This document shows positions 33,241 to 43,979 of a DNA stretch of 64,000 nucleotides, piece after piece (positions within the stretch are counted from its first letter, which is position 1; each line of letters starts with the position of its first letter). Position numbers and translations under genes: made by a program. The notes under the pieces were generated by a model. That model saw only the letters and a program-made list of their open reading frames with translations, made no database searches and was not told where the DNA came from. This stretch comes from Pseudopedobacter sp. GTDB lineage: Bacteria > Bacteroidota > Bacteroidia > Sphingobacteriales > Sphingobacteriaceae. The stretch covers positions 57,584 to 121,583 of the forward strand of contig JACMOI010000010.1 of NCBI GenBank assembly GCA_014378105.1, in the 5' to 3' direction.

Positions 33241-34263
33241 TTAAAATCCTAAAGCATTAATTTTATCAATTACTTCAGTTAAGGTTATACGTTGCATGCA
33301 TGTGTTTTCGAGATGTATGCAATCAATTTGGTTACATGGGTTGCAAGGCAACACATGATGAACAAAGGTAGATTTTTCTCCGAAAGGATAAAACACATCG
33401 GGCTCACCAGGGCCAAAAAGACCAACTAAAGGAGTTTGCATTGCCGCAGCAACATGTAAAGGACCACTTTCATTACCTATAAAAAGTTTTGCTTTTTGCA
33501 CTAAAGCAGCATATGCTGTCCAGCTAAATTCACCGGCTACATTAAAAGTCTTGAAATTAATCTCTTTCTGAACTTTTTGGATATCAATAATATCTCGCGA
33601 AGAACCGACAAAGATGATCTCTAGTTGAATTTGATTTTTTAGATAGTTTGCCAGTTCTGCAAATTTAAGAGGAGACCATTTTCTTAAATCGCGACTAGCA
33701 CCAACATGCAAAACCGCAAAGTTGCCGATTAGATTTTGCTCTAAGTAGTTTTTAACAAGTCTTTCATTTTCAATAGAAAAATAAATTTCTGGTTGTAAAG
33801 ATTTAAAATCCACCTTTATTATGGGTTCAATAATTTGAACATTGGTAATCAACTCATGCGGGTGATTACCTTTTAACTTATTTCTAAACCGGATGGTTCC
33901 TCTATCCAATCGGAACGTTGGGGGGTTAAATAAAGCAAATCCTAGTGTTTTAAAATTGCCTCGCAAATCAATAACCAAATCATATTTTTGCTTTAACTGA
34001 TTTAAATCAGTAATGATTAAACTTAAATGAGGATCGTATTTTATTAAACTTTTGATGGATTCTCGGCAAAAAACGGTAAGCTTAGATTCAGGATATTTTT
34101 GTATCAAAAGCTTAAAAACTGGTGTGGCATAAACCATATCCCCAACTGCATCAAGCTTAATAATTAAGATGTTTTTCACAGCGATTCTCCCAATATGCTT
34201 ATTGAAATTGAGCATCTTGGATAAAATCATTGATAAAAAATAGATCAGCTTTTCAGCCTTCAT
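33241..34263 (-). CDS. Glycosyltransferase family 9 (heptosyltransferase-like)
   Basis: 'ILIIKLDAVGDMVYATPVFKLL', 'FIGNESGPLHVAAAMQTPLVGLFGP'. Confidence 0.92.
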   Translation of the reverse strand: MKAEKLIYFLSMILSKMLNFNKHIGRIAVKNILIIKLDAVGDMVYATPVFKLLIQKYPESKLTVFCRESIKSLIKYDPHLSLIITDLNQLKQKYDLVIDLRGNFKTLGFALFNPPTFRLDRGTIRFRNKLKGNHPHELITNVQIIEPIIKVDFKSLQPEIYFSIENERLVKNYLEQNLIGNFAVLHVGASRDLRKWSPLKFAELANYLKNQIQLEIIFVGSSRDIIDIQKVQKEINFKTFNVAGEFSWTAYAALVQKAKLFIGNESGPLHVAAAMQTPLVGLFGPGEPDVFYPFGEKSTFVHHVLPCNPCNQIDCIHLENTCMQRITLTEVIDKINALGF

Positions 34264-34339
34264 AAAATGAAAATAATTGGAGGTAAAAATTCTTGCTGCA
34301 ATTTAAAAGAATAAATTTGCTCAAGTCTAATAATTTAGA

Positions 34340-35785
34340 ATGTCTAAAAACTTTAGTCAAAAAGTCTTTTTTCTGATTGCAGTGAATTTGCTGATAAAAC
34401 CTTTATGGATTTTTGGAGTGGAGCGTGTAGTACAGATTAAAACTGGTTTTGATACTTACGGACTTTATTTTACGCTATTCAATTTCACCTATCTATTCAG
34501 TTTATTGAGTGACATGGGTATTAACAATTATAACATCAAACTCCTTACACATAAACATACACAAGGCATTAAATCGGCTAATTTATTGGAGATAAAACTG
34601 CTATTATCTATAATTTATTTGATCTCGGTATTATTGATTGCATTTGTTTTGGGATACACACAAACCTCATTTTTATTGTTAATTACCTTGATTTTTTATC
34701 AATTTGGGTTTTCATTCCTTGGCTTTTTGCGTTCGCATCTAACTGGTTTACAACTTTACAAAACTGATGTTCTATTTTCGGTTTTAGATAAAATTCTACT
34801 GCTTATACTTTTCATTCCGTTACTGAATTTAAGTTATTTCAACACCATAAATCTTTCTATACAATATTTTGCGAGCGCTCAGCTAACAGCAATCTTTATT
34901 AGCATTTTGATAGGGATCATTATCGTAAAGGATAAAATAAATTTCCAATTAAAAGGATTTAAACTCTCCTTGCTGAAGGAAACTATTTTGCAGCTTTTAC
35001 CATTTTCACTTTTTATGTTTTTGGTTTTGGCTTATAATAAAGTGGATAGTATTATGCTGGAACGGATGCTAGATAACGGAGCAGCTGAAAGTGGAAATTA
35101 CGCTGCTGCTTATCGTTTATTAGATGCATTCACAATGATTCCCGTTTTATTTGCTTCTTTCTTTTATCCAATGCTGAGTAAGCAATTGGCCGAAAAGAAA
35201 TCTATTGCGAACTGGATGAACACCAGCAGTGAGTTACTCATTTCAATTGCAATTATTATTGCCATTTCACTTTCCTTTTTTGCAAAGGAATGGATGAAAT
35301 TATTGTATCCAACTCACCATTCGATTTATCTCACTCAAATTTTCTCCGTTCTAATTTTAAGTATCATTCCCATAAGTATCTATTTTATTTTTAGTAGTGC
35401 ATTAACGGCAAAAGGAAGTTTAAAGATTTTAAATCTCATTGCATTCGGCAGCTTAATTTTAAATGTTTTGCTAAATGTTTTCATGATTCCCAACTATCAT
35501 GCGTTTGGTGCGGCTTTAGCAACCATCATTTCTTTAGGTTTAGCGGCCATTATTTATGTTTATTTTTATCATCAACAGTTTAAAGCAAAACCTAATATCA
35601 AACTGCTTTTTAAATTAATTGTGTTGGGTACTTTAATGTGCTTGTCGACCAAATTATTTGAGTATTTTGAAACCTATTGGCTGATAAAATTTGGTGGTAT
35701 TGTCATATTTGGTTTCCTAGTTTCTTTTATTTTAAAACTAATACAACCTAAAAAAATAATTTCTTTACTTAAATTCACAGCTTAA
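34340..35785 (+). CDS. Oligosaccharide flippase family protein (Wzx-like)
   Basis: ~12-14 TM segments; 'ALAYNKVDSIMLERMLDNGAAESGNYAAAYRLLDA'. Confidence 0.88.
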   Translation: MSKNFSQKVFFLIAVNLLIKPLWIFGVERVVQIKTGFDTYGLYFTLFNFTYLFSLLSDMGINNYNIKLLTHKHTQGIKSANLLEIKLLLSIIYLISVLLIAFVLGYTQTSFLLLITLIFYQFGFSFLGFLRSHLTGLQLYKTDVLFSVLDKILLLILFIPLLNLSYFNTINLSIQYFASAQLTAIFISILIGIIIVKDKINFQLKGFKLSLLKETILQLLPFSLFMFLVLAYNKVDSIMLERMLDNGAAESGNYAAAYRLLDAFTMIPVLFASFFYPMLSKQLAEKKSIANWMNTSSELLISIAIIIAISLSFFAKEWMKLLYPTHHSIYLTQIFSVLILSIIPISIYFIFSSALTAKGSLKILNLIAFGSLILNVLLNVFMIPNYHAFGAALATIISLGLAAIIYVYFYHQQFKAKPNIKLLFKLIVLGTLMCLSTKLFEYFETYWLIKFGGIVIFGFLVSFILKLIQPKKIISLLKFTA

Positions 35786-35797
35786 ACCGTAATTCGT

Positions 35798-36898
35798 ATG
35801 CATGAAGATCATCTTCAAGAGTTAAATTTAATTGGGATTACCAAAGCTGGATTAAAGTATAGAAAGCATATCCTTTTAATTTCAATTGTTGGTTTGGTAG
35901 GAGGACTGGTTTTAGCTTTTATTATCAAACCAAAATACGAAGCTTCAACTATCTTTTATCCATCAGCAAATAGCTCCATTTCAAAATCAATTTTAGACAA
36001 TAATAATTTAGAGGAATTGATGGAATTTGGTACTGAAGATCAAACTGATCAGATGTTACAAATCCTAAATTCTGATCAATTGAAACGGCGTGTTGTTTCA
36101 AAGTTTGATTTGATGAATCATTATTCCATTGGTAAAAACACCGAGTATGCGATGACCAAAGTGAAAACGCAATTTGCGGGCAATGCCGATTTTAAGCGAA
36201 CGGATTATTTAGCCATTAAAATCACGATTACAGATGAAAATCCTGAAATGGCAGCTCAAATAGCTAACTATGTTGGTTTTATTATCGATAGTATCAAAAC
36301 TAATATTCAAAAAGAAAGAACTCAGCAAGCTTTTGAGATCATTAAAACTCAATATCTTGCTAAGAAAAAAGAAATAGATTCTTTACAAGCAGTGTTGACA
36401 AAATTGAGGGTTAAAGGTATTTACGATTATGAATCACAATCCGAAGTTTTAAGCACTGCGATTGTTAAGGCTGAAACTCAATTTCAGGAAGAGCAGGCCA
36501 GATTAAAAGTTTATGAGCAGTATAAAACACGTTTGCCAGATTCTACAATTATCAGAGCTAAAGGAAGGTTAGCAGCGGCAAGGGCAGCAGTAGTATCGTT
36601 AAAGCCCAGAATCGAAATTTTTGGAAAATATAGTGGAGATTATTTAGAAAACGAAGCGATGTTTGAGAAACAAAAGGAAAGTTTAGCACTGCTTCAAAGC
36701 AAATATGAAAATGCTTTGGTTGACTATAATCAAACTATTAACCAAAAATTTATTATTGATAAAGCACAAAAACCAGAGATGAAAGCTTACCCTAATAGAC
36801 TAATGGTAGTTATAGTTTCGATATTTTTCGCTTTCTTAATTGGCTTATTTATGGCTATTTATAACGAAATTATTAATCCCAGATTAAAAGCAGTCTAA
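35798..36898 (+). CDS. Chain-length determinant (Wzz) domain protein
   Basis: TM near both termini, coiled middle, 'KAQKPEMKAYPNRLMVVIVSIFFAFLIGLFMAIY'. Confidence 0.85.
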   Translation: MHEDHLQELNLIGITKAGLKYRKHILLISIVGLVGGLVLAFIIKPKYEASTIFYPSANSSISKSILDNNNLEELMEFGTEDQTDQMLQILNSDQLKRRVVSKFDLMNHYSIGKNTEYAMTKVKTQFAGNADFKRTDYLAIKITITDENPEMAAQIANYVGFIIDSIKTNIQKERTQQAFEIIKTQYLAKKKEIDSLQAVLTKLRVKGIYDYESQSEVLSTAIVKAETQFQEEQARLKVYEQYKTRLPDSTIIRAKGRLAAARAAVVSLKPRIEIFGKYSGDYLENEAMFEKQKESLALLQSKYENALVDYNQTINQKFIIDKAQKPEMKAYPNRLMVVIVSIFFAFLIGLFMAIYNEIINPRLKAV

Positions 36899-38328
36899 TG
36901 CAGACTTTGCAATTAAAACGCTTTTATTTATACAGCTTTATACTGCTGTTCATTGGCTTTTATATTGCCTATTCACAGCTTTATTTAGGCTCATTAGCCA
37001 TTCCAATTATCTTATTTGGTATCAGCCTTTTTCTACTATCGCTAGATAAAGTGATGCTTATTGTTGTTTTTTTTACACCGCTCTCGATTAAGATCTTATT
37101 TGGTAATTCAGGCATTAATATTCCAGATGAACCGTTGATGATCATCATGCTTTTTCTTTTTATTATTAAAGTTTTTGAACAAGGATTTGACAAAGATTTT
37201 TTTCAGCATCCACTTACATTAGCCGTAACCTTTAATCTATTTTGGATTTTGATAACGACCGTAACCAGCAGTTTACCTTTTGTGTCTTTCAAGTTTTTTC
37301 TAGCAAGATTTTGGTGTACAGTTTTTGGTTTTTTTTGGGGAGGATTGTTATTTAAGGATATCAAGAAAATTAAACAATATCTCTTTGCATTTGGATTAGG
37401 ATTGAGCATCCTCGTTATTTATACTACTATAAGGCATGCTCAAACTGGTTTTAGCGATAAAAAGGTATGGGCGATGATGAACCCATTTATGGACGATCAC
37501 ACTGTTTATGGTGCGGTTTGTAGTATAGTTTGTACTTTTTCGTTTGTAATTTTTCTGTATAGGAATAAAGCAACCAAATTTTTAGATCGTTTAATGGCTA
37601 TTTATATTGGCGGGCTTGCCCTAATTGGCGTCATATTGTCCTACTCAAGAGCAGCATGGCTCAGTTTAGTTTTTGTATTAGGGTTTTATATTTTACTTAA
37701 ATTAAAAATTAGATTTAAGAGTTTGGTAATTGCCTTAATGATTTTTTTAGGAGTTGGATTGATTTTTAACGGTGAGATTTATCAATACCTCCGTTTTAAT
37801 AAAACGACTTCAGGAAAGAGTTTACAAGGAGACATCAAATCCATTTCTAATGTTAAAACCGATGAATCCAATGTAGAACGTTTAAATAGATGGGAATCAG
37901 GATGGAGGATGTTTAAGGAGAAACCCTACTTTGGTTTTGGACCTGGAACTTACATGTTTAAATACTCACCATATCAAAGAGCTCACGAAATGACCAGTAT
38001 CAGCACCACTCAGGGCACCATGGGAGGTGTTCATAGCGAATATTTTGGCCCTGCGGTAGAAAGTGGAATTGTCGGTTTCCTAAGTATTATTTTAGTTTTC
38101 GGGACCTATTTAAGCACTAATATGAAGACCTATTATCAATCTAAAAATAAGGAAGTTAAAATGTTAGCTCTTTCCATTTTGCTCGGATTATTGACTTATT
38201 TCTTTCATGGTTTGATGAATAATTTCCTAGATCAGGATAAAGCGGCAATCATTTTTTGGGGTATGATGGGAATGACCGTAGCGTTATCTATCCATCATAA
38301 GAAAGAGCTTAATGAAATTTCAAAGTAA
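36898..38328 (+). CDS. O-antigen ligase/polymerase family protein
   Basis: Multi-TM; 'LSYSRAAWLSLVFVL', 'EKPYFGFGPGTYMFKYSPYQ'. Confidence 0.88.
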   Translation: MQTLQLKRFYLYSFILLFIGFYIAYSQLYLGSLAIPIILFGISLFLLSLDKVMLIVVFFTPLSIKILFGNSGINIPDEPLMIIMLFLFIIKVFEQGFDKDFFQHPLTLAVTFNLFWILITTVTSSLPFVSFKFFLARFWCTVFGFFWGGLLFKDIKKIKQYLFAFGLGLSILVIYTTIRHAQTGFSDKKVWAMMNPFMDDHTVYGAVCSIVCTFSFVIFLYRNKATKFLDRLMAIYIGGLALIGVILSYSRAAWLSLVFVLGFYILLKLKIRFKSLVIALMIFLGVGLIFNGEIYQYLRFNKTTSGKSLQGDIKSISNVKTDESNVERLNRWESGWRMFKEKPYFGFGPGTYMFKYSPYQRAHEMTSISTTQGTMGGVHSEYFGPAVESGIVGFLSIILVFGTYLSTNMKTYYQSKNKEVKMLALSILLGLLTYFFHGLMNNFLDQDKAAIIFWGMMGMTVALSIHHKKELNEISK

Positions 38329-39553
38329 GAATAGTGATATCGTCAGAAGGTTCGCTGTTATTCCTCATCTCACTTATTTTCTTCATCAACTTTTGATGTA
38401 AAACGGGTAATTCATCTTGCTGATTTTTTTTTAGAAAGTCCTTCAACTCATCTTCTGATAAAGACTGATCCTCTTCACCATCAAATTCTATAATTCCATC
38501 AGTATAATTGAAAACTATTGCATCTTTTTCAATAGTAATTTCACCTTCGTTAATAAAAGGCAACTCATCAAAAACACCAATCATGGTAGTCCCTTTTTTC
38601 AGTTCTTCAATTTGATCGTTTTGGATGATTAAAGAAGCATTATGTCCTGCATTTACATATTTTATGGTCCTATCTTTTTGATGGTAAAGTCCAATAAATA
38701 AGGTAATAAACCGATCACCTTTAGTATTGTTAAAAACAACTTGGTTTAATCTTGTTACTAAATCAGAGAGGCTAATATCCAGCGATACCAAAGCTCTTAA
38801 ACTTGCTTGAAAATTAGACATGATTAATGCTGCTGAGATTCCTTTTCCTGATACATCAGCAACGCACCAAAGAAATTTATTATCCTTTAAAGGGATGAAA
38901 TCAAAAAAATCTCCTCCAATATTTTGATGGGGTAGATAGACTGATTCAACATCTAAAATAGGATTATTGGGAAGATTTTGTGGGATTAACATATTTTGAA
39001 CCTGACCAGCCAGCTCAACTTCTCTCTGTAATCTCTCGCGATGGATACGCTCTTTAAATAACTTCTTGTTTTCAAAAGCTACAATAATTACATTGATTAA
39101 AGTTTGTATATAATCTACTTTGTTATCAATTAACTTAGCTTCTTTAAAGTCACCAACTAAGACAAATGCAAGTGGGTCATCTTTATGATAAACAGGTATA
39201 AAATAATCATATGCACTTATTCTTTTGTCAGGATGATGGGTGGTTTCAATAGGTATTTTAAGTGGAATTAATTCTTGAGTTATTTCCTGAAAATTTTCAA
39301 ACGATTCTAATTCTCCACCAAAATTAGAGACACAATAAAATTCATTTATGTTTTGAAGAAGCAATCTAAATTTTCCGATCTTTAGATTTCCTTTCATAAT
39401 CATTTCCAGCATTTCGATAAGAGTTTCGCTAGAAACATTACTATTTATTGCTCTTGTAACCTCAAGTAAAGCATTAAGCTCCGCCTGCCTTTCTAATAAA
39501 AGCTCTATTAAATCTATCTGACTATCATTTTCTGATGGATGATTTTTGGGCAT
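38309..39553 (-). CDS. SpoIIE-type PP2C protein phosphatase (RsbU-like) with GAF-like N-terminus
   Basis: 'VELAGQVQNMLIPQNLPN', 'NIGGDFFDFIPLKDNKFLWCVADVSGKGISAALIM'. Confidence 0.92.
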   Translation of the reverse strand: MPKNHPSENDSQIDLIELLLERQAELNALLEVTRAINSNVSSETLIEMLEMIMKGNLKIGKFRLLLQNINEFYCVSNFGGELESFENFQEITQELIPLKIPIETTHHPDKRISAYDYFIPVYHKDDPLAFVLVGDFKEAKLIDNKVDYIQTLINVIIVAFENKKLFKERIHRERLQREVELAGQVQNMLIPQNLPNNPILDVESVYLPHQNIGGDFFDFIPLKDNKFLWCVADVSGKGISAALIMSNFQASLRALVSLDISLSDLVTRLNQVVFNNTKGDRFITLFIGLYHQKDRTIKYVNAGHNASLIIQNDQIEELKKGTTMIGVFDELPFINEGEITIEKDAIVFNYTDGIIEFDGEEDQSLSEDELKDFLKKNQQDELPVLHQKLMKKISEMRNNSEPSDDITILTLKFH

Positions 39554-39608
39554 AAACTAGGTGTATTTATAAGATATCTAAAATAGTTAATCCTGCATAA
39601 AACTGCAA

Positions 39609-40721
39609 CTAAACATTGCTGTTTTGTGATTTTACGTCAAATAAGTCTCTTAATCCAATGGTTACTAAATTGAATGCATATACCATCAACATAATCATTA
39701 ATCCTGGAATTATTGCTAGATAAGCAGCATCAATAATAATATAACCATAATGTTCTTTAATCATACCTCCCCATGTTGGCATAGGTGGCTGAGCGCCAAA
39801 TCCTAGAAAGCTTAACCCAGCTTCCAATAAAATTGCTGATGCAAAATTAGAAGCTGCAACAACCAGAATTGGACCTAAAATATTTGGTAAAATATGTTTA
39901 TAAATGATTCTTGAATTACCATAGCCCAAAGATTTTGCTGCTTCAACAAACTGGGCATTTTTTATTGATATGACTTGCCCTCTAACCAAACGGGCAACTT
40001 CTACCCACATGGATAAGCCTACAGCAATAAAAACTTGCCAGAAACCTTTACCTAAAGCAAAAGATATCGCTATCACTAGTAATAGGGTGGGTAAAGACCA
40101 AAGGACATTCATTAACCAGCTAATGCCAGTATCAATTTTGCCACTAAAATAACCTGCAATTGCACCTAAGGAAATACCTATCAAAACACTGATAAGAACA
40201 GCCATAAAGCCTACTATTAATGATACTCTTGAGCCGATAATAACTCTGCTTAATAAATCACGTCCATAAATATCGGTACCTAGCCAAAAAGTCTTTTGAG
40301 TGATATTGTCTTTTTTTATCTGATCAATATCTTTGGTATGAAATTTTTCTAATAAAATTTCATGTAATTCCCCAGCTTGTCCACCACCAACATATTCTTG
40401 ATAGATTAACTTTTGTTGCAGAAAATGATATTTTATTACTGGAATTTCATCATATAAAGACGGTTGACCAAAGAACATTTTTTCTATCAAGCCTACTTTT
40501 TTTTGGGTTGGATTTTTCGGAATTTTGATGATAGTAAAAGTGGAGCCAGGTTTTTCAATATTAAGCTGCAAGCTCATGTCATTAGCCATTGGGCTATCAT
40601 CAGGAGTGACAAGGTATCCTATAATAGAAATGAAGGTCGTAAGAATGATGAAAATAAGACCAGATAACGCAAGCTTATTTTTTTTGAATTTTTTCCACGA
40701 AGATTTTTGTTGGCTATCCAC
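39609..40721 (-). CDS. ABC transporter permease (OppC/DppC-like)
   Basis: 'GTDIYGRDLLSRVIIGSRVSLIVG', 'EAAKSLGYGNSRIIYKHILPN', 'EAGLSFLGFGAQPP'. Confidence 0.93.
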   Translation of the reverse strand: MDSQQKSSWKKFKKNKLALSGLIFIILTTFISIIGYLVTPDDSPMANDMSLQLNIEKPGSTFTIIKIPKNPTQKKVGLIEKMFFGQPSLYDEIPVIKYHFLQQKLIYQEYVGGGQAGELHEILLEKFHTKDIDQIKKDNITQKTFWLGTDIYGRDLLSRVIIGSRVSLIVGFMAVLISVLIGISLGAIAGYFSGKIDTGISWLMNVLWSLPTLLLVIAISFALGKGFWQVFIAVGLSMWVEVARLVRGQVISIKNAQFVEAAKSLGYGNSRIIYKHILPNILGPILVVAASNFASAILLEAGLSFLGFGAQPPMPTWGGMIKEHYGYIIIDAAYLAIIPGLMIMLMVYAFNLVTIGLRDLFDVKSQNSNV

Positions 40722-40730
40722 GAATCTAAT

Positions 40731-41861
40731 TTACTTAACCATTCGACCTTTCCAATGATATTTCCCTGAATTTCCTAAAATACCGATATAGACTAAGTAT
40801 AAAACATGTAAAAATGTAAGCAATATTAAAAGAATCATTAAACTCTTTCTTTTAGCAAAGGAAAGTAAAGGCTTTAAATAAAAAATCTCAAGAATAAATT
40901 TAATTATAAATTGGATACATGCTAACTTAAAAAAAATTGGATTAAATAATCCAAAAATTAAATTAGAAATCAGAGTAACGTTGAATAACCAATAAGATAT
41001 AGCTAAGGCAATGATCTTTACATCTTTGTATTTTACACTTTTGCTTGCCCAACGTTTTCTTTGTTGTAAAAATTCTTTAAGGTTTGGTTTGGCATGTGTA
41101 AAAACTATAGCTTCTTCTGCTTTACAAAATCCAATACTACCTGGATAAGCATGTGCTACTTTATGTAAAAAAAGTTCATCATCTCCAGATGCTAAATCAT
41201 CAATTCCTTTAAAACCATCTAATTTGATAAAGACAGATTTTTTATAAGCTAAATTAGCACCATTACAAGTTGAAGGCATTTTATTACCAATGCCAGCGGC
41301 TCCTAAACCAATCAGATATAGAAACTCGAGTGTTTGAAGTTTTTCAAACAGACTCTTTTCTTCAAAATAAATTACTGGAGCGCTAATGAGGTTAAAATTA
41401 TTTTGTTCGTAACAATCCACCATTGTTTTTAACCAAAAGGGTTTCATCCGACAATCAGCATCAGTTGTGATAATTAATTCACCTTTAGAAAGTTGAATAG
41501 CTTCTGAAATGGCTTTCTTTTTATAAGAGTTAAGCGGTTTCTTCTCATTCAATTGCATCAGCTTAACTCCTTGTGAAGCATAGCTTTTAATTATTTTTGA
41601 GGTTTGGTCTGTTGAGTGATCGTCAACTACAATTAATTCAAATAAATCTTTTGGATAATCCTGATTTAAAATATCTTCTATGGTGAGATGAATTTTGTCC
41701 TCCTCATTTCTGGCTGCAATTAAAATTGAAACCATAGTTTTTGGAGATGCAGCACTTGGAGTAAAATCTGGAATATTAAGCCATCCTCTTCGCAAAAAAA
41801 GAACTAAAAATGCATACAAAAAAGTAAGCAATAAGGAGATGATACTAATTACGTTGATCAA
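40731..41861 (-). CDS. Family 2 glycosyltransferase
   Basis: 'VSILIAARNEEDKIHLTIEDILNQDYP', 'IVVDDHSTDQT', 'QQRKRWASKS'. Confidence 0.93.
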   Translation of the reverse strand: MINVISIISLLLTFLYAFLVLFLRRGWLNIPDFTPSAASPKTMVSILIAARNEEDKIHLTIEDILNQDYPKDLFELIVVDDHSTDQTSKIIKSYASQGVKLMQLNEKKPLNSYKKKAISEAIQLSKGELIITTDADCRMKPFWLKTMVDCYEQNNFNLISAPVIYFEEKSLFEKLQTLEFLYLIGLGAAGIGNKMPSTCNGANLAYKKSVFIKLDGFKGIDDLASGDDELFLHKVAHAYPGSIGFCKAEEAIVFTHAKPNLKEFLQQRKRWASKSVKYKDVKIIALAISYWLFNVTLISNLIFGLFNPIFFKLACIQFIIKFILEIFYLKPLLSFAKRKSLMILLILLTFLHVLYLVYIGILGNSGKYHWKGRMVK

Positions 41862-42816
41862 AGAAGTTGAGTTTAAAAACGAAGAAAGATCCTAAAATAG
41901 CAGGAATAATAAGATTAATCAACCAAATTAACGCAGTAGCTGCCATCACTGCAATTTCTTGATGCGTAATAAAAGAAAAGAAATAGGTTGCTGTCATACT
42001 TCTTACGCCAATATCTAATAAATCTAATGATGGCAAAGCCGATTGTACAAAGAACAAAATGAATACCATAAAAGCTGATTGGTATAAATGGATATCAGGA
42101 ATTAACAAATGTATTACTAGTAAATACTGTGTGGTAAAAACTGTAAACCTACTTATGCTCAGTAATAAGACTTTGCTTAGTTCGCTTTTATTGTATCGCG
42201 TTAATACCCCAAAAAATTTTTGAAATCTTTTAAGAAAACCGATGGAGTTTAAAAGTTTAAATAACCACTTAATATTAAAATAAAATATTAGGAGGAATAA
42301 GCAAAAACCGAATACCAGAATACTGATTGCAAATAGTAGAACATTATCCATAGGTATAAATTTAGATAAGAACCATAATGTCGCTATCGACCCTAAAATA
42401 TTAGTAATGATTAATTGAGAAATACTACCAACAACCATCGCAACCATTCCTTGTATTCTTTTTCGGGGAGAAAGAAAGAAAATTCTACCCCCATATTCGC
42501 CCACTCGGTTTGGTGTAAAAATAGCCCATGTTAAACCGCAAAAAACTGATTCAATTGCTTTGTATAAGCTAATTTTTTCGACTTTACTGATCAAGAATTT
42601 CCATTTAATACTTTCTAAAAACCAATTGACAAACATCAACAAGAAAATAATAATAAGGGTAACCCAAACCTGCCATTTTTTTAATCCTAAGATAATTTCA
42701 TTAAAGTTCTTTAAATTATCATTATCTAATAATTTACGATAGATAAAAATACCGGCGAGTGTAACTATAAGTAGTTTAATAGTATAGCTAAATATTTTTT
42801 TTTGAGTCTTGTTCAA
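41845..42816 (-). CDS. Lysylphosphatidylglycerol synthase TM region / UPF0104 family protein
   Basis: Multi-TM; 'LTWAIFTPNRVGEYGGRIFFL'. Confidence 0.82.
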   Translation of the reverse strand: MNKTQKKIFSYTIKLLIVTLAGIFIYRKLLDNDNLKNFNEIILGLKKWQVWVTLIIIFLLMFVNWFLESIKWKFLISKVEKISLYKAIESVFCGLTWAIFTPNRVGEYGGRIFFLSPRKRIQGMVAMVVGSISQLIITNILGSIATLWFLSKFIPMDNVLLFAISILVFGFCLFLLIFYFNIKWLFKLLNSIGFLKRFQKFFGVLTRYNKSELSKVLLLSISRFTVFTTQYLLVIHLLIPDIHLYQSAFMVFILFFVQSALPSLDLLDIGVRSMTATYFFSFITHQEIAVMAATALIWLINLIIPAILGSFFVFKLNFFDQRN

Positions 42817-42865
42817 ACCGGTAATGCTTTGTGCAATGTTAAGAATTTAGCTTAATATTGTTTTC

Positions 42866-43432
42866 ATGTTGAAAGAAAAATCCAAAGAACGCATTATTTT
42901 AGGGATTGACCCTGGGACTGCTGTGATGGGTTATGGATTACTTAAAGAAACTGGAAACAAAATCGAATTGATTAGTTTGGGCGTCGTTAAAATGACCCAT
43001 CTAGATGATCATTTTCTAAAACTTCAAAGAATTTTTGAAAGAACTACTAGTCTTATAGAACAATATCAGCCAGATTGTATGGCCTTAGAAGCACCATTTT
43101 ATGGTAAAAATATTCAAGTAATGCTAAAGTTAGGTAGGGCACAAGGTGTTGCGATGGCGGCAGGCCTAGCTAAAGGATTACCAATTTTTGAATACTCGCC
43201 AAAGAAAGTTAAACAATCCATTACCGGAAACGGTAATGCAACAAAAGAACAAGTTGCAGCGATGCTAAAGCAGCTGCTAAGTTTTAAAGAAACTCCCGAG
43301 TTTTTAGATGCTACGGATGGATTAGGAGTGGCAGTATGTCATTCTTTCCAAAAAATCACAAGTGCTGGCAGTGGAAAATCATACAGTGGATGGGAGTCTT
43401 TTGCAAAAGGTAATCAAAAAAGAATAAAGTAA
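42866..43432 (+). CDS. ruvC: Crossover junction endodeoxyribonuclease RuvC
   Basis: 'ILGIDPGTAVMGYGLL', 'EAPFYGKNIQVMLKLGRAQGVAM', 'YSPKKVKQSITGNGNATKEQV'. Confidence 0.96.
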   Translation: MLKEKSKERIILGIDPGTAVMGYGLLKETGNKIELISLGVVKMTHLDDHFLKLQRIFERTTSLIEQYQPDCMALEAPFYGKNIQVMLKLGRAQGVAMAAGLAKGLPIFEYSPKKVKQSITGNGNATKEQVAAMLKQLLSFKETPEFLDATDGLGVAVCHSFQKITSAGSGKSYSGWESFAKGNQKRIK

Positions 43433-43517
43433 TTAAAATTTTCCTTCAGCTTCTAAAGCTTAAACATCGTAATCAATTTAGATTAACATGTTTTTAAAAA
43501 CACCTCTAGCATCTTGC

Positions 43518-43922
43518 TTAAGATTCATCTTTTAAAGCGTCCAATATTCTTAATGCCACCTCGCTTAGTTCTTGTTGAGTTGGCTCCAGTTTATTGTTAC
43601 CAAAATCCATATCTGACATTCGATCAATTGGGATTAAATGAACATGCGCATGCGGAACTTCTAAGCCAATAACTGCAACACCAATTCTTGTACAGGGTAT
43701 GGCTTTTTTAATCGCTTTGGCCACAATTTTGGTAAAAATCATTAAACCGGTATAAAGCTCATCATCAACATCAAAAATATAATCTACTTCCTTTTTAGGG
43801 ATCACTAAAACATGACCCATTTTTAGAGGATTAATATCTAGAAATGCTAAAAAATCGGAAGTCTCCGCAACTTTATGTGCTGGAATATCTCCTGAAACAA
43901 TCTTACTAAATAGAGTTGACAT
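43518..43922 (-). CDS. HIT family protein
   Basis: 'MSTLFSKIVSGDIPAHKVAE', 'GLEVPHAHVHLIPI'. Confidence 0.95.
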   Translation of the reverse strand: MSTLFSKIVSGDIPAHKVAETSDFLAFLDINPLKMGHVLVIPKKEVDYIFDVDDELYTGLMIFTKIVAKAIKKAIPCTRIGVAVIGLEVPHAHVHLIPIDRMSDMDFGNNKLEPTQQELSEVALRILDALKDES

Positions 43923-43979
43923 TGGATTTTTAGATTATTAAGTGTTTAATCTTGTATTTTGATTTTTGCATCTCAAAAG

